Positions 1 to 9,041 of a DNA stretch of 64,000 bases are shown in pieces. This DNA is from Gluconobacter cerevisiae. Its GTDB lineage: Bacteria; Pseudomonadota; Alphaproteobacteria; Acetobacterales; Acetobacteraceae. The number at the start of each line of letters is the position of its first letter. Positions within the stretch are counted from its first letter, which is position 1. Location: contig NZ_JABCQO010000006.1 in assembly GCF_015244675.1 (NCBI RefSeq), positions 62,001 through 126,000 on the forward strand. The letters run 5' to 3'. The notes beneath the pieces are model-generated. The model ran no database searches. It was given only the letters and a program-made list of their open reading frames with translations, and was not told where the DNA came from. Both the position numbers and the translations under genes were made by a program.

Positions 1-859
1 AATCCAGCAGACGGTCGTAATTTCCTGCCGGTTTGCCGACGAACATGTTGTGCAGCATTTCCTCCGTAACGGACGGGGAGCGGGCATAGCCGATGAAATA
101 GGTGCCGAACTCTCCCTTCCCAGCCTCGCCGAACGGCATGTTGTCGCGCAGGATATCGACCTGCTTGCCGTTGCGCGTCACGACGTTCAGAGCGTTGTGG
201 GCGTAAGCGGGCTTTGTTTTGTCATCGAGTTCGACATTGGACAGCTTTTTGCGCCCGATGATCTTTTCCTGCATCTCGACGGGTAGGGTGTTCCAGGCGT
301 CGAGGTCGTGGAAATATTTCTGTGTAATGACGTAGCTTCCGCCTTTGAAAACCGCGTCTTCGTCGCCGATGATGGCGGCCTCGCAGGCTGCGGCATTTTC
401 AGGGTTTTCCGTGCCGTCCACGAAGCCGATCAGGTCCCGGTCGTCGAAATATTTGAAGCCATGAACCTCATCCACAACCGTACAGACGGCACGCAGGCGC
501 TCCATGACCAGCTTGGCCATTTCGAAGCACATGTCCATGCGGGTGGCACGGATATGGAACAGCATGTCACCGGGTGTGGAGACGGCGTGATGGACGCCTT
601 TGATTTCCTGAAACGGGTGCAGCTCCTGTGGACGCGGGCCAGGAAAAAGGCGGTCCCATGCGCTCGATCCGAAACCCAGAACACAGGAAAGCTGACCGTT
701 CAGATCCCGGAAGCCGACCGTGCGGCGCAGGCCTGAAAGATCCGCACAGAGGCTGCGAATGGTGTTTTCCGCATCCGTGCCGGGATTGATGTTCAGGACA
801 AGGAAAATGGCGGCGCGTGTCAGGGGGGCGGCAACGGGCTGGGGCGTAGCGTCGGACAT
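1..859 (-). CDS. DyP-type heme peroxidase (YfeX-like), 3' end outside window
   Basis: Dye-decolourising peroxidase; the family uses heme and H2O2 to oxidise dyes, phenols or porphyrinogens, usually in the cytoplasm when no signal peptide is present, as here. 286 residues are visible from ATG at 859; E. coli YfeX has about 299, so only a few C-terminal residues are missing. The GxxDG heme-pocket motif is GFVDG at 145-149 (Asp148), the proximal His is about His221, and the distal Arg about Arg238 lies 17 residues later, as in YfeX. The family signature around residues 252-284 (GTYFIGYAR, then NMFVG and NYDRLLD) is intact. It is divergent from the yjdM-like gene. The physiological substrate is unknown. 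Confidence 0.93.
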   Translation of the reverse strand, partial: MSDATPQPVAAPLTRAAIFLVLNINPGTDAENTIRSLCADLSGLRRTVGFRDLNGQLSCVLGFGSSAWDRLFPGPRPQELHPFQEIKGVHHAVSTPGDMLFHIRATRMDMCFEMAKLVMERLRAVCTVVDEVHGFKYFDDRDLIGFVDGTENPENAAACEAAIIGDEDAVFKGGSYVITQKYFHDLDAWNTLPVEMQEKIIGRKKLSNVELDDKTKPAYAHNALNVVTRNGKQVDILRDNMPFGEAGKGEFGTYFIGYARSPSVTEEMLHNMFVGKPAGNYDRLLD

Positions 860-1012
860 GAAAGCAGTCTTTTCATCAGCGGAGAAGAAATGGTGCCCTC
901 GTTGATAGCGTGCCCGGCGTCTGGAGAACAGGTTACGAAAACAGGTAAAGCCCGTTTTGAAATACAGTTCGCGTGCAGTAATGTCCCCGGCCACAAACGG
1001 AAAAAGGTCATC

Positions 1013-1363
1013 ATGGACAGCAATTTGAAATGCCCGGTCTGCGGGTGCGAACATGTTTATCCGGACGGTGCGCTGTGGATGTGCCCGGAATGTGCGCATG
1101 AGTGGAACCCGGCCGAAACGGCAGCAGAAAATGCCGGTGCGCCTGGCGAGATCCGCGACGCCAACGGCAATGTTCTGGCGGATGGTGATACGGTTACGGT
1201 CATCAAGGATCTGAAGATCAAGGGCTCGTCCATGGTCGTCAAGGGCGGGACCAAGGTGAAGAACATCCGCCTGTCGGACGGCGGAGACGGGCATGATATC
1301 GCCTGCAAGATTGCCGGAATCGGGGCGATGAACCTGAAATCCGAGTTCGTCAGGAAGGCCTGA
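1013..1363 (+). CDS. yjdM: YjdM/PhnA-family zinc-ribbon protein
   Basis: Small cytoplasmic protein of 116 residues, the usual family size. An N-terminal zinc ribbon has Cys7, Cys10, Cys24 and Cys27; a PhnA-type beta domain follows (residues about 45-116, with [14 protein letters not shown] and a conserved KNIRL segment). The name PhnA is historical: E. coli YjdM is not needed for phosphonate use and its role is unclear. I chose ATG 1013 because the zinc ribbon starts right there; a longer reading from 890 adds an implausible extension. Its last 14 bases overlap the end of the convergent SulP gene. Confidence 0.9.
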   Translation: MDSNLKCPVCGCEHVYPDGALWMCPECAHEWNPAETAAENAGAPGEIRDANGNVLADGDTVTVIKDLKIKGSSMVVKGGTKVKNIRLSDGGDGHDIACKIAGIGAMNLKSEFVRKA

Positions 1364-3029
1364 CGGACGGCGCCGGGCCGTCCAGAATATCGTGGGCGGC
1401 TTTGAGCGCCGTATGTAGCTCGGGATAGATATTCCCTGCCCCGAGGGCAGGTGTGATGTGATGGCGATCTATGTCTAAGCGCAGATAGACGTTCACCCGT
1501 CCGAAAATCAGTGTAATCCCGCGTTGTTGGAGTTGTGCGATCAGGTCTCGCAGGTCGGCGGCGGCGGAATAGTCGATGTCCGTGACGGGGCTTGCGTCGA
1601 GGACAACACAGCGGACCGGGTGCGGCGCATGGTCCACCAGAGTCAGAAGGTCCTGACGAAAGCGCGTCGAGTTGGCATAGAACAGATCCGCGCAGAACCG
1701 GAAGACGATAAGTCCCGGGACGGTTTCCAGCCCGTTCTTCGCAGGCAGGGCTTCCAGAATTCCTGTGCCTGCGGCCTGCTGCAGGACCATCGTATGCGGC
1801 TCGTAGCTGTGCCGGACATGGCGAAACAGCGAGAGCGCGATAGCGAGGAAAATGCCTTCCTCGACACCCACCCCTACGACAACGGCGGCGGTCGTCATGG
1901 CCAGCCAGAACTCGCCCGGACTTTCCTGTCGGATCGCGCGCAGGCTTTTCAGGTCGATCATCCCGATGGCGACGGTAAAAACGATCCCGGCCAGAACGCA
2001 GCGGGGCAGAGCCTCCAGCGGGTGCGTCAGAAACAGCAGAACCGTGAGCGTCACGCAGGCAAACGTCACCTGTGCAACCTGACTGCGCGCACCGGAACGC
2101 ACCGCCATGGCGGTCTGGGTGGGGCTGCCATTGACGGTGAAGGTACCGCTCAGACCGGCGACAATATTTGCGGCGGAAAGCCCCAGAAGGTCGCGGTTCT
2201 CATCGACGGTTTCATGAAACCGCTCCCCGAAGACCCGGGACGTGGCGGCACTCTGCGCGATGATGACGAACACGCAGGACGCCGCCACGGGCAGGAGGGC
2301 CAAAAGTTCGTTCCATGAGACATCCGGCAGACCGAAATGCGGCAACCCGCCCGCAACATGGCCGAGGGTGGGAACGCCATGATGCGGAAGGTTCAGTCCC
2401 ATGCTCAGCGCGATGCTCCCGATGACGACACAGAGCCCCGTTGGCAGATGCGGCGCAAGGCGCTGTCCGGTCATGAGAATGCCAACCGTGAAAGCGGAAA
2501 GAGCGGCGACCATAAGGTTGGCCTGCGGGATCTGACGAAGCGTGTCGTAAGCCTGCACCAGCGGGTTATGTGTAAGGACCGTCACCCCCAGCATATCGTG
2601 CAGCATGGCGATGCAGACCTGCACGCCCACACCTGCCAGAAAGCCGGTGAGAACGGTACGGGACAGGAAATCCGCCAGAAATCCTAACCGGAAGACCCGC
2701 GCCACAAGCAGGAGAGCTGCGCAGAGCAGTGCCGTCATGCTGACGAGCGCCATGTAATGCGGGCTGCCCTGCGGCGCCATCTTACCGATGGCGCTTGAGA
2801 AAATAGCCGCCGTTGCGGAATCGGCTGCGACAACCAGATGTCGGGAGGACCCAAAGGCTGCGAACGCCACAAGCGGCAGCAGGACCGTATAAAGCCCTGT
2901 AACGGCGGGCATGGCCGCGATGCGCGTATAACCCAGAACCTGCGGAATATTCACCGAAGCAAGGGAAAGTCCCGCGATAATATCCGTCCATTTTCGGCGT
3001 GGCGCTGTGGGTTGGGGCTGTGCTGACAT
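1350..3029 (-). CDS. SulP-family anion transporter with C-terminal STAS domain
   Basis: Inner-membrane transporter of the SulP (SLC26) family, which moves sulfate, bicarbonate or other anions. From ATG 3029 it is 559 residues. The N-terminal signature ([23 protein letters not shown], given here only as its key start DIIAGL) is followed by roughly ten to twelve hydrophobic segments up to about residue 410. A cytoplasmic STAS domain then runs to about 550, with [14 protein letters not shown] as its core. A longer start at 3110 is possible but adds a basic, non-conserved leader. No cognate carbonic anhydrase or cys gene lies nearby, so the substrate cannot be told. Confidence 0.88.
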   Translation of the reverse strand: MSAQPQPTAPRRKWTDIIAGLSLASVNIPQVLGYTRIAAMPAVTGLYTVLLPLVAFAAFGSSRHLVVAADSATAAIFSSAIGKMAPQGSPHYMALVSMTALLCAALLLVARVFRLGFLADFLSRTVLTGFLAGVGVQVCIAMLHDMLGVTVLTHNPLVQAYDTLRQIPQANLMVAALSAFTVGILMTGQRLAPHLPTGLCVVIGSIALSMGLNLPHHGVPTLGHVAGGLPHFGLPDVSWNELLALLPVAASCVFVIIAQSAATSRVFGERFHETVDENRDLLGLSAANIVAGLSGTFTVNGSPTQTAMAVRSGARSQVAQVTFACVTLTVLLFLTHPLEALPRCVLAGIVFTVAIGMIDLKSLRAIRQESPGEFWLAMTTAAVVVGVGVEEGIFLAIALSLFRHVRHSYEPHTMVLQQAAGTGILEALPAKNGLETVPGLIVFRFCADLFYANSTRFRQDLLTLVDHAPHPVRCVVLDASPVTDIDYSAAADLRDLIAQLQQRGITLIFGRVNVYLRLDIDRHHITPALGAGNIYPELHTALKAAHDILDGPAPSVRPS

Positions 3030-3164
3030 GAGGCGTGTTTTAGGCCTGTGGTCCGGATCTGTCTTCACAATGTTCCGGGGAAGGTTGGGTCGCGCTCGAA
3101 AATGGCCCATGATCTGTCAGAATGAGGATGGATTTTTCGTCCATCAGGCAAAAGGAACAGGATC

Positions 3165-3896
3165 ATGACCCAGAGAGTAGCGCTCGTTACAGGTGGATCA
3201 CGTGGCATCGGTGCGGCCATTGCGCTGAAGCTGGCGCAGGATGGCTTCGATATTGCCATTACTTATGCCCGCAATGAAAAGGCCGCGCAGAAAGTTGTCG
3301 GCGAAGTCGAAGCGCTGGGACGTCGCGCCGTTGCAGTGCAGGCCGATGGTGGCAGCGCGGACGGCAATATCGCAGCGATTACGAAGACGCATGAGGCGTT
3401 CGGGCGTCTGGACACGCTGGTGTGCAATGCGGGCATCTATCCCTATGGCCCGATCGCCCAGATGAGCGTGTCGCAGATCGAGGATGTCCTGAACCTCAAC
3501 CTGCGTGCGGCAATGATCGAGACGGTTGAAGCTCTCAAATACATGAAGGCGGGTGGTCGCCTGATCTATATCGGCTCGGCCTTTGGCGAGCGCGCACCGT
3601 TTCAGGGCATTTCACTTTATGCCGCGACGAAAGCTGGTCTGATCGGGTTTGCAAAGGGCGTGGCGCGGGATCTCGGACCGCAAGGCATTACGGCGAATGT
3701 CGTCGAACCCGGCCCGATCGCAACGGATCTCAACCCCGAAGACGGTCAGGGTGCCGCTGTCATCCGCAGCTTCACGGCTACGGAGTCCTACGGCAAGGTC
3801 AACGACATTGCCCGCACGGTGTCCTTCCTTGCCAGCCCCGATGCCTCTTACATCACCGGCGCATCCATTCTGGTGGATGGCGGCCTCGTCGCCTGA
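3165..3896 (+). CDS. SDR-family oxidoreductase (3-oxoacyl-reductase-like)
   Basis: Short-chain dehydrogenase of 243 residues, classical type. The Rossmann motif TGGSRGIG is at 9-16, NAG at 88-90, and the catalytic triad Ser138, Tyr152, Lys156 (YAATK) is intact. The C-terminal substrate loop and ITGASILVDGG end are typical of FabG-like enzymes that use NAD(P)H. The gene starts at ATG 3165 after an AGGAACAGGATC Shine-Dalgarno region. It is followed after 17 bases by the ArsC-like gene, so the two are probably co-transcribed. Acetic acid bacteria hold many such ketoreductases; the substrate is not predictable here. Confidence 0.92.
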   Translation: MTQRVALVTGGSRGIGAAIALKLAQDGFDIAITYARNEKAAQKVVGEVEALGRRAVAVQADGGSADGNIAAITKTHEAFGRLDTLVCNAGIYPYGPIAQMSVSQIEDVLNLNLRAAMIETVEALKYMKAGGRLIYIGSAFGERAPFQGISLYAATKAGLIGFAKGVARDLGPQGITANVVEPGPIATDLNPEDGQGAAVIRSFTATESYGKVNDIARTVSFLASPDASYITGASILVDGGLVA

Positions 3897-3913
3897 GACC
3901 GGAGACAGATTTC

Positions 3914-4288
3914 ATGTCCGTCACGATCTACGGAATCCCCAACTGCGATACGATGCGCAAGGCCCGCTCATGGCTGGCCGAGCACGGTGTTGCGGCTACC
4001 TTCCATGACTATCGCAAAAACGGTGTTCCGCAGGCGCGGCTGGAAGGCTGGGTTGCGAAACTGGGTTGGGAAAAGCTTCTGAACCGTTCGGGAACGACGT
4101 TTCGCAAGCTGCCGCCCGAGCTTCGGGAATCTCTGGATACGGACCGGGCTCTGGCGCTCATGCTGGAACATCCTGCCATGATCCGGCGTCCCGTACTGGA
4201 GGGGCCGAATGTGCTGCTGGTCGGGTTCCGCCCCGACGACTACACAAAGGCCCTGTCCGCTCCTAGTGATCCAGACCAAGCGCCCTGA
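3914..4288 (+). CDS. ArsC/Spx-superfamily protein (YffB-like)
   Basis: Thioredoxin-fold protein of 124 residues in the ArsC/Spx superfamily. The N-terminus has the single active-site-type Cys11 in GIPNCDTMRKA, typical of the YffB branch rather than of true arsenate reductase (no ars genes nearby). C-terminal RRPVLE and VGFRPDDY also match the family. YffB proteins are thought to be glutathione-dependent thiol reductases; function remains inferred. The gene sits just behind an SDR gene. Its final 26 bases overlap the 3' end of the convergent GAF/Fis regulator gene. Confidence 0.87.
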   Translation: MSVTIYGIPNCDTMRKARSWLAEHGVAATFHDYRKNGVPQARLEGWVAKLGWEKLLNRSGTTFRKLPPELRESLDTDRALALMLEHPAMIRRPVLEGPNVLLVGFRPDDYTKALSAPSDPDQAP

Positions 4289-5168
4289 TCTTGCGGTGCA
4301 GTGTGGCGCGGCTCACGCCTAAAAGACGTGCGGCCGCGCTCACATTTCCACGAACCGTTCCAAGGGCGGCGCGGATAACCTGCGCTTCCGCCCGTCGAAA
4401 ATTCGGCTCTTCCTGACTGTCGAGCAGAGGCAGGAGCGCCGGAAGGCCGGATAGTTCGCCTTTCGGCCAGTTCATATGCTGGCGGCTGGCATGGGTGGCC
4501 CCACGGATATGACCGTCCCGATCCAGCGCAATCAGCATTGTCGAGGACGAAGTTGATGGTCCGAGAGTCAGGATCATGTCCTCCCGGAAGCGGTCGTGAA
4601 ACAGTTTCTCCTCCACGCGCCGGGCCGTTGTCTGGAGCGCATCCATCAGAAGCGGTGCAGCAGGCAGCACGTTCTCGGCCACGAAAGAACTGATGTCGAT
4701 GGCCCCGGCGAGATCCCCAATGGAATTGTAAACTGGTACCGCCATGCCGGTCAGCTTGCGGAAGCACAGACGCCAATGCTGGTCGTGAACGACCATGACC
4801 GGGCGTTCCTCACGCAGGCAGGTGCCGATCGCATTCGTTCCGGCGTTGGCCTCATTCCAGACTGCACCTGCCTGAAAACGCCATCGCCGACAGCCGCTCA
4901 GATTGCTGCGCTGGGTGTGACGCGAGAGAACGACGCCGGTGGGGTCAGCCAGCATGACCGTGAAATCCAGAGGGTCCACCAGCGTATGCAGACGCTGCAT
5001 TTCGGGGAGTGCGCTTTGGATCAGGCGCTGCGTGCGGCCGCTGACAAAGCGCAGTTCAGGCTGACTGAGGACCTGTGTTTCCCAGCGTTCGGACGGATCC
5101 AGATTGTAGTTCGTGGAGCATCTCGTCCAGGAATCCGACAGGCATGTCCGGGCTGTGGCCGTGGTCAT
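4263..5168 (-). CDS. GAF-domain transcriptional regulator with Fis-type HTH (AcoR-like, no AAA+ domain)
   Basis: 301 residues. The N-terminal half resembles the sensor half of AcoR-type regulators (GAF fold about 60-190, with the typical GTNAIGTCL segment). A poorly conserved linker (about 200-250) and a Fis-family helix-turn-helix at the C-terminus (GNVSAAARLLGVSRATLHRKI) follow. The sigma-54-contacting AAA+ domain that normally lies between them is absent: no Walker A, no GAFTGA. It should therefore act with ordinary sigma-70 polymerase or as a repressor. A 10-bp-arm palindrome 42 bp upstream is a likely own operator. The gene is divergent from the quinoprotein dehydrogenase gene and so is a candidate regulator of it. 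Confidence 0.85.
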   Translation of the reverse strand: MTTATARTCLSDSWTRCSTNYNLDPSERWETQVLSQPELRFVSGRTQRLIQSALPEMQRLHTLVDPLDFTVMLADPTGVVLSRHTQRSNLSGCRRWRFQAGAVWNEANAGTNAIGTCLREERPVMVVHDQHWRLCFRKLTGMAVPVYNSIGDLAGAIDISSFVAENVLPAAPLLMDALQTTARRVEEKLFHDRFREDMILTLGPSTSSSTMLIALDRDGHIRGATHASRQHMNWPKGELSGLPALLPLLDSQEEPNFRRAEAQVIRAALGTVRGNVSAAARLLGVSRATLHRKIRALGLDH

Positions 5169-5209
5169 CGTGCCGCCCGCGCGGTGGGATAAGACACCCG
5201 ATGCCGAAA

Positions 5210-5233
5210 ACCTGTCGCAATTCTGCGACAGGT
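5210..5233. promoter_or_regulatory. Inverted-repeat operator candidate for the GAF/Fis regulator
   Basis: Perfect inverted repeat with 10-bp arms (ACCTGTCGCA and TGCGACAGGT) around a 4-base spacer ATTC. TGTCGCA/TGCGACA palindromes are the kind of site bound by Fis-HTH regulators of the AcoR group. A partial extra copy (GTCGCAGACAG) follows at about 5235-5246. It lies between the divergent regulator and dehydrogenase genes, 42 bp from the regulator start and about 365 bp from the dehydrogenase start. Binding is inferred. Confidence 0.6.
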
Positions 5234-5597
5234 GCGTCGCAGACAGTCACAATCGGGTGAGGGTGCAACCATACGGGATAGCCTGTTGAGGAGACATTCA
5301 GGAATGACGGCTTCTGGAAAAGGCGAAGCGTTGCGTATCGGGTGTGTTTCTTCGCAGGCCATCGGTAACGCAACACTCCTTTCTTTTCCGGTTCAGTGCT
5401 GTGGGTCGGATGGGACACAGGCATGAAAGCCGGAGCTTTTGCAAGCGCCGGTTATTGCCGCTCCTGACGTACGAACAGAGCTGTCCCGTCCGTCACAGCC
5501 ATGACGGAGCGCCAACGATATCGCGTTCCGCCGATGATCAGGAAAGACAAATCATTTCAGAGAGAATGGTTTTCGTTTTTCGCAAGAACGAGGTGTC
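5234..5597. other. Long upstream region of the quinoprotein dehydrogenase gene
   Basis: About 360 bases without a supported gene. Beyond the half-site next to the operator I see no clear promoter hexamers or riboswitch fold. The end holds a good ribosome binding site (GAGG, 6 bases before the ATG at 5598). Readable stretches on both strands here have no family features. Confidence 0.5.
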
Positions 5598-8069
5598 ATG
5601 TCTGCTTCACTCCAGAGGGTAATGTCTCCATTAACCTCTATCCTGCTCGCAGTTGTCGGGCTTTTCCTGCTGGGAGGGGGAGGATATCTCCTCGTTCTCG
5701 GTGGTTCGTGGTTCTATGCCCTTATGGGGCTCGTGATGCTTGCTGCGGCGGGTGTCAGCTTCCGCAATCCGCTGCTGGGTGCGCGTCTGTACGCTGTGCT
5801 CCTGCTGGTGGCGACCATCTGGTCCGTGTTTGAAGTCGGGTTCGACATCTGGGGTCTGGAAGTCCGTCTCTTCACGCTCGTCGGTATCGCGGCCTGGATG
5901 CTGCTGCCATGGGTGTGGCGGACCGGTCAGACCTGGGTTTCGGACAAGCGCGAGCTTCTCGGCTCGGCCGTTATTGCGATGGTTGCGATTATCGCAAGCT
6001 GCTTCACGTCCTACTCCATCAACGGTACGCTCCCGGCCGACCGTATGGCCGCGACCAACCAGTCCGACCTGACGGCAAAGGATACGCCCGATGCCGACTG
6101 GCCGGCCTATGGCCGTACGGTGGGTGGAGACCGCTACAGCCCGCTGGCTCAGATCACGCCTGCGAATGTCAGCAACCTCAAGCGCGCCTGGGTGACCCGC
6201 ACAGGTGACGTTCAGAAGGCGGATGAAGGTGTTGTCGCCGGACCGGATCAGGGCCACGAGTTCAACCTTGAAGTCACCCCCATCAAGGTCGATGACACGC
6301 TCTATCTCTGCACGCCGCATAACTGGGTCATGGCTCTTGATGCCAAGACCGGTAAGGTGAAGTGGAAGTTCGATCCCAAGCCTGCTGCCGAGGATCTGGC
6401 TGCCAACGTCTATCTAGCCTGCCGTGGCGTGTCTTACTACAAGGCGCCGGACGACTATACGGCTCCGGACGGTTCCAAGGCCTGCCAGAAGCGCATTTTC
6501 TCCCCGGTCGGCGACGTGCGCCTGCTGGCTGTTGATGCTGAAACCGGCAAGCCCTGCGAAGATTTCGGCGAGCATGGTTTTATTTCCCTGCGCCAGTATC
6601 TCGGCCATGTGCCGCATGGCTTCCACTTCGTGACGTCTCCGCCGCTGGTGGTGAAGGATCGCGTGGTTCTTGGCGGCTGGATTTTCGACAACCAGGCGAA
6701 TTTCGAGCCCTCCGGCGCAATCCGTGCGTTCAATCCGATCAATGGTGAGATCGAATGGGCCTGGGATGCCGGTCACAATCCGGAAAACTGGAAGCCCGGC
6801 CCGAACGACGAGCTGACGCGTGACACCCCGAACGCATGGGGCGTTTACACGGCTGACCCGGAACTTGGCCTGCTGTACCTGCCGATGGGCAATGCGCCGC
6901 CGGACAACTGGGGTGGTTCGCGCCGTTCGTTCGACGACGCCACGTCCAGCGCCACGATTGCTCTTGATATCGAGACGGGTGAACGCCGCTGGACCTTCCA
7001 GACCGTGCATCACGATCTGTGGGATATGGATCTGGCTATCGGACCGTCCATGGTCGATCTGCCCGGCCCGAATGGTGAAAACATTCCTGCTCTGATCCAG
7101 AGCACGAAGCGCGGTGAGTTCTTCGTTCTGGACCGTCGCACCGGTAAGCCGGTTCCGGGCTATCCGGTCGAGGAACGCCCTGTTCCGACCGCGGGGGTTG
7201 CAGCGGATGACCATGTCTCTCCGACGCAGCCTTTCGCTGTCGGTCTGCCGTCCCTGACGCCGCCTGACCTCAAGGAAAGCGACATGTGGGGCGCGACGCT
7301 GCTGGATCAGATGATCTGCCGCATCCAGTTCCGCCAGTCCGCTTACGAAGGTCAGTTCACGCCGCCGCATGTCGGCAAGACGACGATCGTCTACCCCGCA
7401 TTCTATGGTGTGGTGGACTGGCAGGGCGCATCCATCGATCCGCAGCGTAAACTGCTGATCGCCAATGCGAGCTACCTGCCGTTCCGGATCCGTCTGGAAA
7501 AGCGTCAGAAGGCCGAAAACGCTGGCATCCTGCCGAAGTGGAACGGTCAGGGCGACAAGCCGGAAGCCAAGGGCGACGCGCTGAGCGTGTCTCCGGATTA
7601 CGGTACGCCGTACATCGCCTATACCAGCCCGTGGCTGAACCCGCTTCAGATCCCCTGCAAGGGACCGGTCTGGGGCAAGATCACAGCCATCGATCTGGTG
7701 ACGAAGAAAATCGTCTGGCAGCACCCCGTCGGCACCACGCGCGACACGGGTCCTTTCCGGACGCATAACAACCTTCCGCTTCCGACCGGTATGTACAACA
7801 TCGGCGGCAGCGTCCTGACCAAGGGCGGCGTCTCCTTCATGGGAGCGACAGCCGACGATTACCTGCGCGGTTTCGACATGTCGAACGGCAAGGTCATCTG
7901 GCAGGACCGTCTGCCTGCAGGCGGACAGGCAACACCGATGTCCTATCAAATTGATGGGAAGCAGTATGTTGTGATCGCCGCAGGTGGTCATGGGGGCCTT
8001 GGCACCCGCAGCGGTGATTATATCATCGCCTACAGCCTGAACGGAGACCAGAGCGCAGCCGCGCACTGA
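5598..8069 (+). CDS. Membrane-bound PQQ-dependent dehydrogenase, glucose-dehydrogenase (Gcd/mGDH) type
   Basis: Quinoprotein of 823 residues. Five N-terminal membrane spans lie at about 11-35, 38-55, 62-80, 90-108 and 121-138, then an eight-bladed PQQ propeller domain faces the periplasm and passes electrons to ubiquinone. Propeller hallmarks are present: DWPAYGR near 167, EVTPIKVDDTLYLCT, TVHHDLWDMD, DMWGATLLDQ, the PQQ-contacting lysine region (PPHVGK), and the C-terminal AGGHG with His798. At the segment that reads TCRGVSYH in glucose dehydrogenases this protein reads ACRGVSYY (Tyr281 for His), so glucose may not be its substrate; an inositol- or other polyol-type enzyme is possible. Start supported by GAGG. 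Followed by an outer-membrane protein gene. Confidence 0.9.
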   Translation: MSASLQRVMSPLTSILLAVVGLFLLGGGGYLLVLGGSWFYALMGLVMLAAAGVSFRNPLLGARLYAVLLLVATIWSVFEVGFDIWGLEVRLFTLVGIAAWMLLPWVWRTGQTWVSDKRELLGSAVIAMVAIIASCFTSYSINGTLPADRMAATNQSDLTAKDTPDADWPAYGRTVGGDRYSPLAQITPANVSNLKRAWVTRTGDVQKADEGVVAGPDQGHEFNLEVTPIKVDDTLYLCTPHNWVMALDAKTGKVKWKFDPKPAAEDLAANVYLACRGVSYYKAPDDYTAPDGSKACQKRIFSPVGDVRLLAVDAETGKPCEDFGEHGFISLRQYLGHVPHGFHFVTSPPLVVKDRVVLGGWIFDNQANFEPSGAIRAFNPINGEIEWAWDAGHNPENWKPGPNDELTRDTPNAWGVYTADPELGLLYLPMGNAPPDNWGGSRRSFDDATSSATIALDIETGERRWTFQTVHHDLWDMDLAIGPSMVDLPGPNGENIPALIQSTKRGEFFVLDRRTGKPVPGYPVEERPVPTAGVAADDHVSPTQPFAVGLPSLTPPDLKESDMWGATLLDQMICRIQFRQSAYEGQFTPPHVGKTTIVYPAFYGVVDWQGASIDPQRKLLIANASYLPFRIRLEKRQKAENAGILPKWNGQGDKPEAKGDALSVSPDYGTPYIAYTSPWLNPLQIPCKGPVWGKITAIDLVTKKIVWQHPVGTTRDTGPFRTHNNLPLPTGMYNIGGSVLTKGGVSFMGATADDYLRGFDMSNGKVIWQDRLPAGGQATPMSYQIDGKQYVVIAAGGHGGLGTRSGDYIIAYSLNGDQSAAAH

Positions 8070-8084
8070 TCTTTCGGTCAAGGA

Positions 8085-8114
8085 TGGAGCGTGTCCCTGT
8101 GAGGACACGCTCCA
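8085..8114 (+). terminator. Stem-loop between dehydrogenase and outer-membrane protein genes
   Basis: Perfect 12-bp inverted repeat (TGGAGCGTGTCC / GGACACGCTCCA) with a 6-base loop, 15 bases after the dehydrogenase stop. There is no T-run after it, so it may act as a partial terminator or 3'-end stabiliser that sets the ratio of the two gene products rather than a full stop. Confidence 0.6.
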
Positions 8115-8147
8115 CACTCCCGCTCAATCTCTATGGAAATTCATGTC

Positions 8148-9038
8148 ATGCGTCGCAAATTCACGCTCGGAGTGCGCCTTGGTGCCCTGACAGCCTGGTT
8201 GCCTGCTGTTGCTCTCGTTCCGGGCTTTGCCGCTTATGGCGCGGATATTCCCCTGGCCATCATCGGGCCGCACGAATACGACCTGCCGGTGGATTTCAAG
8301 CCGTTCAACGTCGTCGTGCAGTATGGCGACGGCAATGCTGCCGGTTCGGTCTATGACAGCGGCGGTCAGCGCCGGGCGCATGGCGGCAGCCATACCTGGA
8401 GCGGTATGACGAAATATGTGCATTTCCGCAGTTTCGACGCCATTCCCCATGTCAGCTTCGCCTTCGAGTTGATCCAGTCCGAGGCCTATACGCTGGCCAA
8501 CGGACAGAACTGGGGCGGTCTGGGTACGACGATCGTCGGCCCGGCGGCGTGGTTCAAGCCGAATAAACACAGCACGCTCGGCATCCAGACCTTTATGGAA
8601 ACTCCGTCAGGGACGCGGGATGCCACGGCAATGCATTACTGGGCGAACCTATCGAGTATCATTTTCGATTACGAATGGAAGCATTTCAGCTTCGATGGCG
8701 ATCTGGGCAGCGTCGTGAGTTCGACCAAACACCGCAACGGCGAACATAGCTATTCGCCCGGCAACGTGTATTACACGAACCTGCGTTTCAGCTGGAAAGC
8801 CACGTCACGTTTCGAGCCGTTCTTTTCGCTCGACTGGCAAAACAGCGGCGGTATGCACGACAACACATCCAACCTCTGGGTCGCCAATTCGAGCAGCCGC
8901 GAAACGGCATTAGGCGTTGGTGCAATGTTCTATATCACCAAACGCCTGTCATTCACGCCCCGCTATTCCCATTCGGTCGAAGGACGGAACGTGCCGGAAA
9001 CGAACGCCTATTATATGAAGATCGCCTATCTCTTCTGA
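8148..9038 (+). CDS. Outer-membrane beta-barrel protein
   Basis: 296 residues from ATG 8148, starting MRRKFTLGVRLG with a signal peptide that likely ends after about residue 32 (PGFAAYGA). A further ATG at 8133 is in frame. The mature part is rich in alternating aromatic strands (for example FEPFFSLDWQNSG, LSFTPRYSHS) and ends with the outer-membrane signature ending in Phe (YYMKIAYLF). This fits a 12-strand-type barrel such as the nucleoside-channel or SphA/phenol-MetA families; I cannot assign one. It follows the quinoprotein dehydrogenase directly and may let its substrate through the outer membrane or anchor the product flow; this is inferred from position only. Confidence 0.75.
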   Translation: MRRKFTLGVRLGALTAWLPAVALVPGFAAYGADIPLAIIGPHEYDLPVDFKPFNVVVQYGDGNAAGSVYDSGGQRRAHGGSHTWSGMTKYVHFRSFDAIPHVSFAFELIQSEAYTLANGQNWGGLGTTIVGPAAWFKPNKHSTLGIQTFMETPSGTRDATAMHYWANLSSIIFDYEWKHFSFDGDLGSVVSSTKHRNGEHSYSPGNVYYTNLRFSWKATSRFEPFFSLDWQNSGGMHDNTSNLWVANSSSRETALGVGAMFYITKRLSFTPRYSHSVEGRNVPETNAYYMKIAYLF

Positions 9039-9041
9039 TCC

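Noticed and set aside
3914-4288. True arsenate reductase
   Set aside because: The protein has the YffB-type CDTMRKA motif and no arsenic genes lie nearby; the ArsR-type gene at 21.7 kb is paired with an ene-reductase instead.
6414-8117. Long minus-strand open frame opposite the quinoprotein dehydrogenase gene
   Set aside because: It is a shadow caused by the codon bias of the dehydrogenase gene; no family features and no start site.
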